Assembly (NCBI GenBank): GCA_022410635.1
Contig: JAJVDF010000162.1
Span: 936,987-1,000,986 of the forward strand
DNA: 64,000 nt
Origin: Tretioscincus oriximinensis
Lineage: Eukaryota; Chordata; Lepidosauria; Squamata; Gymnophthalmidae
Direction: 5' to 3'
This document shows positions 47,395-57,799 of this stretch, piece by piece. The notes under the pieces were generated by a model, which worked only from the letters and a program-made list of their open reading frames with translations, was not told the DNA's origin and did not search any database. The translations under genes and the position numbers were made by a program. Positions within the stretch are counted from its first letter, which is position 1, and each line of letters begins with the position of its first letter.

Positions 47395-47795
47395 ATAAGA
47401 ACATAAGAACATAAGAAGAGCCATNCTGGATCAGGCCACAGCCCATCAAGTCCAGCATTCTGTGTCACACAGAGGCCCACCAGATGCACCTGGGCAGTCC
47501 GAACAGAGGAAAGCAAAATATGCTCCTGTTCATGAGACTGCCTGCAAATGGTATTTCAGGAGTCCTGCCTGTGGCTCCATCCCGGAGGCGACATCCAGAC
47601 AACTATCTTAGTATCCATTTATACCCTTAGTGTCCATAAACCTGTCTAGTCCTGTCTTGAAACTATCCAAGCTGTTAGCTACCACTACCTCTTCAGGAAG
47701 TAAATTCCACAGGCCGATGACCCTCTGGGTGAAAAAATACTTTCCTTTGTCTGTTCTCACTTTTCTACCCAACAGTTTTAANGAGTGCCCTCTCC
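47395..47795 (-). mobile_element. CR1-A LINE 3' end
   Basis: Tail ataagaacataagaacataa at the left, UTR (gcaaatggtatttcaggagt), then minus-strand coding RTDKGKYFFTQRVIGLWNLL and DSFKTGLDRFMDTKGINGY (47608-47760). Very close to the copy at 61972-63240. Confidence 0.9.
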
Positions 47796-48779
47796 TATGG
47801 GTAGAAATGGCCAAATCTCAACTCACCTTGGGTGGCTAGAGCAAGGGTGTGAGGCATCCATTCACTAGCTTTAGTGTCATAACATACCAGGACTTGCCAA
47901 AGTACACAAAACCTGCTCAAAGTGCTGGGGAGGGAGTGTTAGAGTCCTAACATCATCATCTCCTTAGCCCTATATGGAAAAATAAATGGTAACCCAGTGG
48001 AAAGGTTTGTGTCCATGGATTCCCACCTTTGGTTACCACTCACACTATGCTTAGAATATCAATGATGGAAACAATGATGAGAAAGAGACAAACAGGGGGT
48101 TGAAAAGAAGAGGCAAATGGCAGCTTCATTAACCCCTCCTCATTTCCCCCAGCAATTAGAGACTAAATATTACAAATGATCCAAACTCCTGTTTTGTAAA
48201 TGCCAGCTATTATGAAAGGATGAGGAGGAAACAAGAGAGACCAGTTTAATCTCCCTCCCCGGAGATCCAAGCAGATGGGTTTTAAATTAGAGAACAGAAA
48301 CATGTCTCTTTAGACAAGTTTGTTCTCCCAGAATGTCTTCAGTTTCATCACAGAGCTCTGGAGAGCTAAATTCAGTCCTCNTCCTTTCTTTAACAAAGGG
48401 CAAATGTTTCACTGTTTCTTTGCGGAATGAATCCAGGAGGAACTGACAGGTGAAAGTTTTGAGATTCTATCTGGAGTTCGGGGTTCTTTGGTGGACATCT
48501 GTGATGGCTTTGCTGAGAAGCTATGGGGATACTTGACCTGAAGAACATCAGATGACAAGCTAAAATCCAGAGCTGGAACATAGCAGCACAACACGAGTCC
48601 TCCTGGGTCAGGCACAGCCGATCCAGTCCAGAAACTTGTTTTCACAATGGCCCACCAATTGCTTCCTGTCATCCAGGTTAGGGTGAACCTACCACTAAAA
48701 AAAATAGGACAGGAGTTCTCAGCTTTAATGAACATGGAAAAGAGTAATTTTCAACAGGTGTAATAACAGTAGTAGTAAT
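47796..48779. other. no recognisable feature
   Basis: Includes a (GTA)-rich stretch near 48760-48793 that leads into the next purine tract. Confidence 0.4.
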
Positions 48780-49812
48780 AGTAATAGCAGTAGGGAGAAG
48801 GAGAAGAAGGAGAAGGAGGAGGAGAAGAAGGAGAAGGAGATTTTTTTATAACACCATTGTCACCAAAAGGCAATCAAATCAATAAGAAATGAGAAAATGA
48901 GTAAATTAAAAGAAGCTAGAAAAAAGATTATTCATAGGTGGCATTTAACGCCAAATAGATTAGCTCACATTCTAAATAACTATTCAAACAGATGTTGGTT
49001 TGGATGCCAGATACCCGCAGATTATAATCACGTGATATGGGGATGTCCGAAGGCACAAGAATTTTGGATAAAAATCCAAAAAGAAATAAATAAAATACTA
49101 CAAATAAACTTGACGCTAACAAATAAAATGGTGATTATAATTTCGGACCTGGAAAATATACAATCAAATAAACAAAAGAAAAATATAGAAGATTTATTAA
49201 CGTGTGCACAATTAACATTCTTAAGAGGATGGAAAGATGGAACAAAAAGAAATATATCAGTATGGTACAACTATATAATAGACAAAATGATGACAGACAT
49301 AAACTCAACGAAAATAAACCACATGAATAACTATAACAAAGTAAGGGAAATGAAAGAAACTTGGGTGAGAATATATAATTATTTAAGCCGGGAAATACTA
49401 CAGCCCTCAATAAATTATAAATTAAGGTTGATATACGAGCTGTAATTATATGAAAACAAAGAAATATATAGAACCCCACCAAAGATAGAAAATGCTTTAC
49501 CAATAGCCCGGGGGAGGGAAAATGGGGAGGGGGGGAAATATAAATGTATGTAAATATATATGTGTATATTAATTAGAAAAAATAAAAATAAATAAATTAA
49601 AAAAAAAAAACCATTGTCACCAAAAGGCACTTCACACAGCTTTTGTTGCTTTCTCCACAACAGACAGCCTGTGAAGCAGGCAGGACTGAGTGAGTTCTAA
49701 AGAACTGTGACTGACCCAAAGTTACCTATCTGGCTTCCTGGAGGTGTGTGCAATCAAACCGGGAGATTACGANATAAGTATCCAACACTCCAACCATTAC
49801 ACCATTATAATG
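48780..49812 (-). mobile_element. SINE-1 split by an L1 insertion
   Basis: Purine tail 48794-48840 and ttttttataacaccattg at the left. After the L1, the body continues cacagcttttgttgctttct, aagaactgtgactgaccc, reverse B box gcaatcaaaccgggag, and head to about 49810. Confidence 0.85.
48873..49610 (+). mobile_element. L1 LINE 3' end with intact C-terminal frame and 19-20 bp target duplication
   Basis: An uninterrupted frame 48897-49442 encodes 182 residues of L1 ORF2 C-terminus: Cys/His block CWFGCQIPADYNHVIWGCPK with AQEFW, then RGWKDGTKRNISVWYNYIID, ending KLRLIYEL before a stop. A short 3' UTR and A-rich tail follow. The host sequence CCATTGTCACCAAAAGGCA is exactly duplicated (48854-48872 and 49611-49629). 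The 5' end is truncated, leaving no endonuclease or RT core. The intact frame and perfect duplication make it one of the youngest insertions here. Confidence 0.95.
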
Positions 49813-50729
49813 CTTTCACCAGTGCCATTTTTCCTCACCCGTTAAAGCTGCAAATTCCTGTCCGTTTCTGTGTCTGTGCATGTTAATCCTAATCCAAAGT
49901 AGAAGACGAANGAAAAGCCTACGCCTTTACCAGACTCACTACCAGAAATGAAACGAGAAGGTTGAAAACAAAGTGGAATATTGAAGGTGAGGGGGGATGC
50001 AATCTCAAACGGGTTACTCCAGATTTAGAGGAATTCCAGAATGAAACAGAAAATAGAGAGGTTGCCACAGTCTTCACGATTGACACCTGTCGATGCCTTG
50101 TGAATTTGCCCAATAAAAATTGTTCAATCTGATGGCCATCGATGTCTCCAATCATTTTGCTAGGTGATCTTTGCTACACACAGGAAAATGGATCCTTCTT
50201 CAGTTCTCTTTCTCCTTTTTTATTTCCATTTTTGTTGGCATCTTCGGTGTTTTGGGGAAAGGAACGAAAGATGGCATCTGCTGTTTCCATTTAGGATGTT
50301 TTTGACCAAGTGTGTTGTTCAAATCCTGAGGCTGCTATGAAATAATTAGTGCTTGGAGACTACTTGCCATTTTCCATCTGTCCCCTCTACACATCACTGG
50401 CAGCATAATTACCGTATTGGGCTCGGACACCCATTGGGCAAGGCGTAGATTGTGTTGGCCGTTCAATTAGGATGAAGTTGGTTCCTGATTCCGGGCTTTT
50501 AGTCTGTTGCTTGGGAGGGTGCCAAGCAGCCAAATACTGAAAGTTCTTCTAATTCTCAAAAAACTCTTTAACCACTTCTGGAAAAACAGTATAAGCTTTT
50601 AGGAAGCACCATCCATGGCACTCACATAAATTTTGGAGATGGCAGAGGATCTATAAATATTTGATTGCTTAGTTGTTTGCTAGCCTCTACTGTGAAGGGA
50701 GGTATTGTAGATACCCATCCACATACTGG
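49813..50729. other. no recognisable feature
   Basis: Low-copy DNA without coding signal. Confidence 0.45.
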
Positions 50730-50894
50730 CACTAATGGGTCATGGTTAAGATGGGTGACTCATTTCTATGGAGGTCTTCAAGCAGAGATTGGGCAGCCAT
50801 CTGTCTGGGATGGTTTAGTGAATCCTGTCTTGAGCAGGGGATTGGACCTGATGGTCCTGGAAGTCCTTTCCATTAGTCTATGATTCTTTGGTTC
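50730..50894 (+). mobile_element. CR1-B LINE 3' end
   Basis: gggatggtttagtgaatcct then gattggacctgatggtcctg, tail tctatgattctttggttct. Confidence 0.85.
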
Positions 50895-50897
50895 TAA

Positions 50898-51060
50898 GGC
50901 CCTGTCCACATGGAGCCTTATCCTGCACTATACCTTGGGAGTAGGATTCTGCTATCCACGTGCTAGTGTAGATGGGGCCTGCCATAGTCTATACTGGCAT
51001 GTGGTTGGCCAAGTTATGTCCTAGGTATTATCCAGAATAAGGCATCATGTGGACAGGGCT
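50898..51060. mobile_element. MITE-TAA, best copy, inserted in a CR1-B tail
   Basis: Terminal inverted repeats GGCCCTGTCCACATGGAGCC at the left and GGCATCATGTGGACAGGGCT at the right, TAA on both sides (50895-50897 and 51061-51063). No coding capacity; mobilisation would need a transposase from elsewhere, probably PIF/Harbinger type. Confidence 0.8.
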
Positions 51061-51164
51061 TAAGATTCTAAGATAGAGGCCAGGTGCCCTGTGGCTCTCT
51101 GGAAGGTTAGCTATCATACAACAGTGTAAACCTGGTGTGCAGCTGTGTCACCTGTTCATTTGCT

Positions 51165-51560
51165 ACTGAGCCCAGTTCAAATTATTAACATTGACTTATA
51201 AGGCTCTGAATGATACCTCCTCCCATACCTACCTGCCCCCATCCCGAGGTCTTCTGATAAAGCCCTCTTGACAGTCCAATACCTCCACGCATCACTGGGC
51301 ATATGGAAGGGTCCTTTTTGTGACAATCCTTCCAGGTTATAGAATGGTTTCCCTTCTGAAGAGTTTTGGCCTGTGCACTTTAAATGTCTGGTGGAGATGC
51401 ACCTAATTCACTCTGGCCTTTGGCTGAACATATCATCTCTCTTTGCAGTCACTGCCACCCATTTTAACTGTTCTTTTCAAAACTGTTTTTTTATTATTGT
51501 TCTACTGTGATCCACCCTTTGGGTAGGGATGGAATACAAATGTAAATAAATAAACAAAGG
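51165..51560 (+). mobile_element. L2 LINE 3' end (broken)
   Basis: tcaaattattaacattgact (decayed FKVLTLTYKAL), then UTR and tgtgatccaccctttgggta and aatgtaaataaataaac tail. Confidence 0.8.
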
Positions 51561-51996
51561 CTGACCACTAGAGCAGAAGAACCTAGAGGAGCCTTGTTGT
51601 ATTAGGCCATTGTCTGCCTTACTTGCTGCTGGGTATCCTTGAACAGAAGAAGAAGACAAAACCTTGACCCACTTTTGACTCTCTGCTAATGGGAGCATTT
51701 TCACTGCCTCTTCAGCCTGGAAGGAGTAGAACGATATTGCAGTAGCCATCGATAAACTTGGTTTACATGAAATTGTCCTAGCTTTCCAAGGTAGTTGAAT
51801 GGAAAGAAATAGTATCCCTTGCCCATTCTAATTCTCCTGCCTATCAACTTCATAGTAGGACCCTGGTTCTAGAGCAAATAAGGGTGGCATGCTTATTATT
51901 GCTCCTTCTTGCTCCAGCATCTCTTTGGTTGTTTTGTCCATGTTTCCTGGACCAGTCTAGCACCCCTAAATTGCTGATAGAACTGTGAAAATTGCT
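51561..51996. other. probable CR1-A remnant, weak
   Basis: Pieces such as gagcagaagaacctagagga and ttgcccattctaattctcct resemble CR1-A UTR sequence, but too weakly to set limits. Confidence 0.3.
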
Positions 51997-52041
51997 ATCC
52001 TGGTTTATTTATTTACATTTCCATACTGTCCTATACCTGAA

Positions 52042-52360
52042 TGAATGAATAATTTATTACAGTCATCGACCAGCACTTAAGTAGCATTCAACTGAACATA
52101 TAAAAGATAAATATCAATCTTTGTAAAATTGTAAATTTTAAAATTTTAAAAGGACTTTTTCCTAATCTTCATTGCCAGGAGACAGTACTTGGCCACCACA
52201 GCAGTTATTGAATTGTTTGTGTCCTCCTCTAATATTTTCAGGTTCTGATCGTCATTTCTTCCTGAAGGGGGAAGAATTATGGGGTGAATCATTTCCCTCC
52301 TGACTTCTAGGTACATCCCACAATGGAGGAGAACATGAGTTGCAGTCTCAACTTCATTGG
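52042..52360 (-). mobile_element. unassigned non-LTR retrotransposon 3' end with 45 bp target duplication
   Basis: A 319 bp insert. Exact 45 bp direct repeats (51997-52041 and 52361-52405, each starting atcctggtttatttattt) flank it. On the minus strand it encodes ETATHVLLHCGMYLEVRREM and a following VVAKYCLLAMKIRKK, a Cys/His C-terminal pattern as in several LINE clades, then an AT-rich UTR and a short (TTCA) tail (tgaatgaat on the plus strand). The motif is unlike the L1, CR1 and L2 copies here. The clade is not assigned. Confidence 0.75.
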
Positions 52361-52840
52361 ATCCTGGTTTATTTATTTACATTTCCATACTGTCCTATAC
52401 CTGAAGGTCTCAGGGCAGTTGACAATAAAACCTAAGTTAACATATTAACAAATCTAAAAAGTAGAGAAAGGAAAGCAGTTTTTCCAGCCAAAGGCCAGGC
52501 TAAAGAGGTGAATCATCAAGCGTTTTCTGGAAGTGCACAGAGATGGTGATAGACACACCTCAAGGGGGAGGCTATTTCATAATCTGGGGGCTGCCATAGA
52601 GAACACCCTACCCTGAATTCTTTGTCACTGTGGGAGGCGGTACAGTCAGAAGAGCCTCCTCTGCAGATCCTAAGGCACAGGCAGGTTGATATGGGAGAAG
52701 GCATTCCTTTAGATATTTGGTGCCCAAGTTATGTAAGGCTTTATAGGTTAGAGTTAGTACCTTGAATTGGGCTCAGTAGCAAATTGGCATCCTGTGCAGC
52801 TCTTTCTGGACTGGTGTGATGTTCATCCAGCCAGTCTAGG
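52361..52840 (-). mobile_element. L2 LINE 3' end (broken), target of the insertion to its left
   Basis: Tail tttatttatttacatttcc, then cctgaaggtctcagggcag; further in, the plus strand shows gggggctgccatagagaaca and ataggttagagttagtacct. Its tail is duplicated at 51997-52041. Confidence 0.82.
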
Positions 52841-53536
52841 ATACAGTTTGGGCTACACTCAATCCAACGGAGATGTAGCTTTGCAGTATGCTACGGATAA
52901 GTTTAGAAAAGGCATCTATCCTCAAAGCAAATTTGTTGCAATAGTTTTCACCCAGAGCCTGGTTAGCTCTGGATCTGCAGCTGAGATCTACATAACCATT
53001 TCAACAAGCAATTTCTTTTTCTGCTTCAGTAAAAGGGGCAAGGTGAAGATCTTGCCTCTGGGCTTACTCTAAACTTGTCTTCCACTGAATTACATGCAGA
53101 TATTGGCATCATACAGAAAAAAGGGCATAGGGGGAGGCCACTATTAGCAGCAGAGCTTATGCTAACTTTAATTATTCCTCATGTAAGCCCAGAGGAAGCA
53201 GTTTGGCGCAATCAGAAGGGAGCTGGCTGAATTACAAGATATGCTGTTTAAGAAGTGAGAGTGTCTAATCAATGGCCCTTCATTGTCTGTTTGGAAACTG
53301 CTCACAGCAAAGGTTCTCCAATCCAGATGTCTCCTCTGGGCTTGTTTTCTTGGCAGGTAAAATGATAAGGCACTTGGAAGATAAGTAGCATAGCAGGTGG
53401 TTTTACCCCCCTGCCTTGTCTCTCTTTTTTCTCCCAAAAGAAAGACTTTTAAAAAAGCTGTACTATTTTCTTGAGGATTAGCTGGTGTCTTAGAATAAAA
53501 ATCTGATTTTTTTTAACTCTCTCTCTCTGCTTCACT
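52841..53536. other. no recognisable feature
   Basis: Low-copy DNA without a convincing exon. Confidence 0.45.
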
Positions 53537-53600
53537 CTGCCTGCCTGCCTGCCTGCCTGCATGCGTGTGTGTGTGTCCCTGCCTGCCTGTCTGTCTGTTG
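53537..53600. repeat. (CTGC)n/(GTGT)n microsatellite
   Basis: tgcctgcctgcctgcctgc, then gtgtgtgtgt and ctgtctgtctg. Confidence 0.9.
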
Positions 53601-53756
53601 ATTTATCTAGACTGTAAGACAGTCTGTTGTAGTGGTTAGAGTCAATTGAAAGGCAAAAGCTCTAAGCAACTGCTCCAAAAGTGAAAAGGAATAATGATAC
53701 AACTATGAGTGGCAAACAAATATGTATTCTAGATAATGTCCCACCTAGATAATGTC

Positions 53757-54005
53757 ATCTAGATAATGCCTGAACTCAGAATCTTCCAAAGGGGGCAGCA
53801 TCTATGTCAAACATAGTACAATTTCTCACAGGACAAATTTTAAAAACAGCTTACAGGGGACGTTAGAGAAAGGATGGAGTCCCCGTCCCCTTCCCCCCCA
53901 CCACCCTTCGAAAGCTGTTTTGAAAATTGTGAGAAATTGTACTGACTCTTGTTTGACATAGATGCTGTCCCCTTTAGAAGATTCCGAGGTCAGCATTATC
54001 TAGAT
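53757..54005. repeat. long palindrome, about 95 bp arms, 59 bp spacer
   Basis: Left arm 53757-53852 and right arm 53912-54005 are imperfect reverse complements: gcagcatctatgtcaaac versus gtttgacatagatgctgtc, and acaatttctcaca versus gtgagaaattgt. The outer ends are tctagataatg-like. The arm continues past the hAT-type insert at its right edge (gatgac at about 54167). Confidence 0.8.
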
Positions 54006-54161
54006 CAGAGATGTCAAACTGGTGGCCCTCCAGATGTTCCTGAACCACAACTCCCAACATTCCATTTGGCTTAGCAGAGTGGGCACAGTGCTGGGAGTGG
54101 AATGGAATGTTGGAAGTTGTAGTTCAGGAACATCTGGAGGGCCACCAGTTTGACATCTCTG
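54006..54161. mobile_element. palindromic hAT-type MITE with 8 bp target duplication
   Basis: A 156 bp element whose arms are almost perfect inverted repeats: CAGAGATGTCAAACTGGTGG at the left and CCACCAGTTTGACATCTCTG at the right, through ccctccagatgttcctgaac. Perfect 8 bp duplication ATCTAGAT (53998-54005 and 54162-54169). The CAG start and 8 bp duplication fit the hAT superfamily. It sits at the edge of the preceding palindrome. Confidence 0.88.
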
Positions 54162-54351
54162 ATCTAGATGACTGGCTAAGCCAGACATTGGAATATTTGA
54201 TTGATTGATTTGAAATTCAATGTATAACTATAAGAATACATATTTGTTTTATTGTCCATCATTGCATTGCTATTCTTTTTCATTTTGGAGCTGTACTTTT
54301 GCCTTTTATATTGATTTTTGCACTATCCCCAGTTCCTATCTAATTAACATA

Positions 54352-54500
54352 GTAGTTGGAGTGTCTGACTCTTATCTGGAAGCCTCCCAGTTCTATTCTT
54401 GGGCTAGCACAATTATTTGGAGCGCTTTCAGCCCCACCTACTTCAAAGGTTCTGTTGTGAAGAGAAGAACAAAACATTATATAAGCAGTAGCATATAAAA
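54352..54500 (+). mobile_element. SINE-1 fragment
   Basis: agtagttggagtgtctgact, B-box region cccagttctattcttg, then cccacctacttcaaaggttc. Confidence 0.65.
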
Positions 54501-54511
54501 GTGTATTCTTC

Positions 54512-54543
<32 letters not shown>
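54512..54543. repeat. (ATCT)n microsatellite
   Basis: Eight uninterrupted ATCT units. Confidence 0.95.
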
Positions 54544-54544
<1 letters not shown>

Positions 54545-54616
54545 ACCTTCGATTACAGCTGCTAAGATGTTTAATAGTCATAAAACACATAAATGATAAA
54601 AGTACATTTTAAAATA

Positions 54617-54725
54617 TGGAATCCTAGAAGCCTCCAGGTTCACTGGGTCCAACCCCATTCTCAGCACAAAATTCACAAATCCCAGACAGGTCCAGCTTTT
54701 GTTTGACGATGTCCCTCAAAGGCTA
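54617..54725 (-). mobile_element. CR1-B LINE 3' end
   Basis: ggaatcctagaagcctccag, then cactgggtccaaccccattc. Confidence 0.7.
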
Positions 54726-54861
54726 AATGAAAATATATTGCAGTTTTCGCTATTGTGCCCCCCCTGAAAACAAGGTGTGGTTGCAATAATGGTGAATGTG
54801 CCCCAGAGCGGAACAGTAACCATGTCTTGCATCAGGAGCAATCTATCTGAGCTTGTGCATT

Positions 54862-55240
54862 GTTTATTTATTTACTTTGTATTCCACCCTGTACCCAAAG
54901 GTCTTAGGGCGGATCACAGTTTAAAAAAAGATTAAAACAGATTGAAACAGAACAATTTAAAAGTACAACTGTGCCTTCAAGGAGACAAAATATTTGGCTC
55001 AGCCCACAGTGAGGGTAAACAGTTGGCTCTTCACCAGGCATCTGAATGCGTACAGTGTAGGTGACTGGCGCACTTCAGTGGGGGGAGAACTCCACAACTT
55101 GGGGACCACCACAGAGAACCCCCACATACACACGTGTCCACACACCCTTGATGAATGGAGATGGGACTATCAGGAAAGTCTCCTCAGAAGATCTTAGGGT
55201 GGTGAAGGAGATGTTCCTTCAAATATTTTGGCCCTGAGCT
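54862..55240 (-). mobile_element. L2 LINE 3' part, interrupted at its right side
   Basis: tgtttatttatttactttgt, caaaggtcttagggcggatc, then gaccaccacagagaaccccc and gagatgttccttcaaatat. The next expected L2 words (gggccttgtaagt) appear at 56210, after a foreign block. Confidence 0.8.
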
Positions 55241-56206
55241 TTTATTTAATTTATTTGTACTTTGTTGGGGTTAGCCATGTGGGACATATATTAATTGGCA
55301 TTAATATATTTGATATAAAAATATACTAGGATTGACCTTTGCTAGCCAAAGTGAGTCCTGGGTGGAAAATTTTGAAAAATCTCTGGTCACCCCAGCCCCA
55401 GGATGTAAACAGGAGAAGCCAAATCTCCCTTCCTGTCCTGAGGGCATCTCTTGCTCAAGAAACCAAACCAGACTGAATGGACTAATGACACCCATTGTGG
55501 CAAAAGGGCATTCATTGTTTGACCAGCCATGCACCTGGGCTAAAACCATTAGCTTGATAGTGGCAGAAAGAGGAAGCCCATTAAAGCATTATTCCCTTGG
55601 GTGAGTCACAGTATTCCTGTACTTAGGAAGAATAGCCAACCCAGGACAAACAATAGCTAAAAGGGTCCATCCTGTATCTCACCACCATACCATATTTGGC
55701 ATTTCCTGACACAGGCTGCACCTCCTTGGGAGGAGAGAAACACGTCACACAGGTGTCCGCCCTGACCCACGTGGGCTGTACCACCCCTTTTTTGACATCA
55801 CAAACTTGATCCACGCCTTCTGATCTGTCTCATAACCCTATGTGCCTCCTGGATCACCTTTGAACCCAAGCTATGGTCTCCGTGTGAATCTCTTTACACG
55901 TGTCTGCACGCATTGGATCCAGCTACCTTAGGCAAGCTAAGGAGCCGAACAACGGGTAAGAGAACCCCCGTTAGTACTTATATCCCGCTCTATACCTGAA
56001 GGTCTCAGGGTGGCCAACCAAAGGGCAGCACATGTAGCTTTTGTTGCTTTCTCCACAACAGACACTCTGCGAAGTAGGTGAGGCTGAGAGAGTTCTAAAG
56101 AACTGTGACTGGCCCATCTGGCTTTCATGGAGGAGTGGGGAATCGAACCAGGAGACTACCAGATAAGAGTCCAACACTTTAACCACTACACCAAACTAGC
56201 TCCATT
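55241..56206 (-). mobile_element. SINE-1 (tail a) inserted in L2 and split by an LTR-like block
   Basis: The tail begins ttttatttaatttatttgtac (55241-55261). After 55980 it resumes atatcccgctctatacctga, aagaactgtgactggccc, reverse B box ggggaatcgaaccagg, and head to about 56206. Confidence 0.7.
55263..55973. mobile_element. probable solo LTR, 711 bp, with 6 bp target duplication
   Basis: Starts TGTTGGGGTTAGCC and ends AGAACCCCCGTTA, with TSD GTACTT at 55257-55262 and 55974-55979. It splits one SINE-1 tail exactly. Length, TG start and 6 bp duplication fit a retroviral or LTR-retrotransposon solo LTR. Against this, the 3' end is not CA, and I see no clear polyadenylation signal or primer-binding site. 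Non-coding. Confidence 0.45.
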
Positions 56207-56865
56207 TAGGGCCTTGTAAGTGGATGTTGAGTTGTGCTCAAGCTTCGGACAAATGACCTACCCTGGACTGAGGTGTCTCTGCCATTTGGATATTTATAGC
56301 AACGTTTGCAGGCCATGCAAAAGCATCAGCTTAAGAATTACCCTGCTATATTTGGCCACACGTTTACACCTNTCACAACTTAATCTAGGGCGTTACTTTA
56401 TTTGGAACCCTGAAGTGCAGAGGTGTATATATTTGGGGAAAGCGTTCAAATAGACGGCACAAAAAGAGGATTGTAGATTTCTTGGCTCCCCCATGTGCAA
56501 GCTGATCCGCAAGCTAGGAAACAATTGCAGCATTACTGATTCCAGTCGAGGCCCCCCTGTCTCAGAGCCAGCAGAAATAACTGGGTGCTGGAGAATGACA
56601 GCACTCAGCCTTGCCTGGATCATGCAGTGAACAATGTGGTCCTTCCGTCTGTTGCAGAGTGTTGCCCGCTGTCTTACCTGGTCCCTCCTTACCACTCCAG
56701 ATCTGCCACATCTCACCTCAGGAAGGGCATTCCATCAGTGGCCAAGTAAACATTGGGTGTGAACAGGGAGGAGGCAATCTGAGCTCCCATTCAGCACTGA
56801 AAAGAGCAGCACAACAGGCCCCAGGGAGGAGAAGGTGCCAGTGACAGGCAGGAGCAGTGTGAGCA
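56207..56865. other. L2 remnant then unassigned DNA
   Basis: 56207-56245 (agggccttgtaagtggatg) resumes the L2 copy of 54862-55240. Nothing recognisable follows. Confidence 0.4.
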
Positions 56866-57053
56866 TCTCTTCCTTCTTCACCTTCGCCTCCTTCCTCTTC
56901 CTCTTCGTCTTCCTCTTCATCTTTGTCTTCTTCTTTGTCCTTCTCTTCCTCCCCCTCCCCTTTTTCGTCTTCTTTTTCTTTTCCTCCTCCTCCTTCTTTT
57001 CTTTTCCTTCTCCTCCTCCTTTTCCCTCTTCTTCCTCCTCTTCCTCCTCCTCA
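56866..57053. repeat. pyrimidine tract, about 185 bp
   Basis: CTTCCT/TTCTCC-rich. It directly abuts FB1 copy E on the right, with no SINE tail next to it. Confidence 0.92.
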
Positions 57054-57234
57054 TAGGCTGACCAGATGACCCCTTTTGGAGTGGTTGAAAACCTGGTTTG
57101 GTGGTGCTTCCCGGTTTTTTCTGAGAATTTTTTTTTCAAAAAAGAATTTTTGCTGAGGAATTAAAAAAAATCCTCAGAAAAAAAAGGAAGCACCCCAAAA
57201 TCAGGTTTTCAACCCTCCCACAAAGGGGTCATCT
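57054..57234. mobile_element. FB1 palindromic element, copy E
   Basis: taggctgaccagatgacccc at the left, then tggttgaaaacctggtttgg. At the right, aggaagcaccccaaaatcag and ggggtcatctggtcagccta. TA lies at both ends, but no longer flank duplication is visible. Confidence 0.82.
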
Positions 57235-57254
57235 GGTCAGCCTACTCCCAGAAC

Positions 57255-57565
57255 CAATAGAAGAAGAAGAACTGGATTCTTATAACCCGCTTTTCTCACC
57301 TTTCGAAGGGACTCAAAGCAGCTTACAAGGGTATTTTTCACCCAAGCCTTACATTCTATCTTCCNCACCAGGCTGTGATGGTTCCCATTTATCTACTTGC
57401 AGTCAGTTGCAATTTCTTGCAATTCTTGCTTTCAAATAGCTGGGTAGGATAGAGGTACAGGCTAGGAAAAGGTACCCACCCCTCCCCAGATCCGACATAG
57501 GGGTTCAAAATCCCATCTCCCAGATGAGAGGCCATTTCCTTGGCAACTGAGCCATTCATGCCTAC
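57255..57565 (-). mobile_element. SINE-2, near full length
   Basis: Tail aagaagaagaactggattct, cccgcttttctcacctttcg, body gctttcaaatagctgggtag, reverse B box ggggttcaaaatccc, head near 57560. cctactc occurs on both sides (57241 and 57562), a possible decayed target duplication. Confidence 0.85.
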
Positions 57566-57799
57566 TCATCCAATATTGCCTGCTAGTCCACAGGTTGCTT
57601 GTGGTCCCTGTTGTTCCCACCACTAATTTCACTTTTTGGTGGCTCATGGCTGCATGGATGGAGCAGAGCATGGGAAGGTGGAAACCACAGAAGGAAGGAA
57701 GTGACTGAGGCAGCAAACCCAGGCTTAGCAGCTCTTGATCTGAAGGAGAAGGCAAAGTGTACCCCTTCGTGGTCATCCCTTGCTTATACACTTTCGTGT

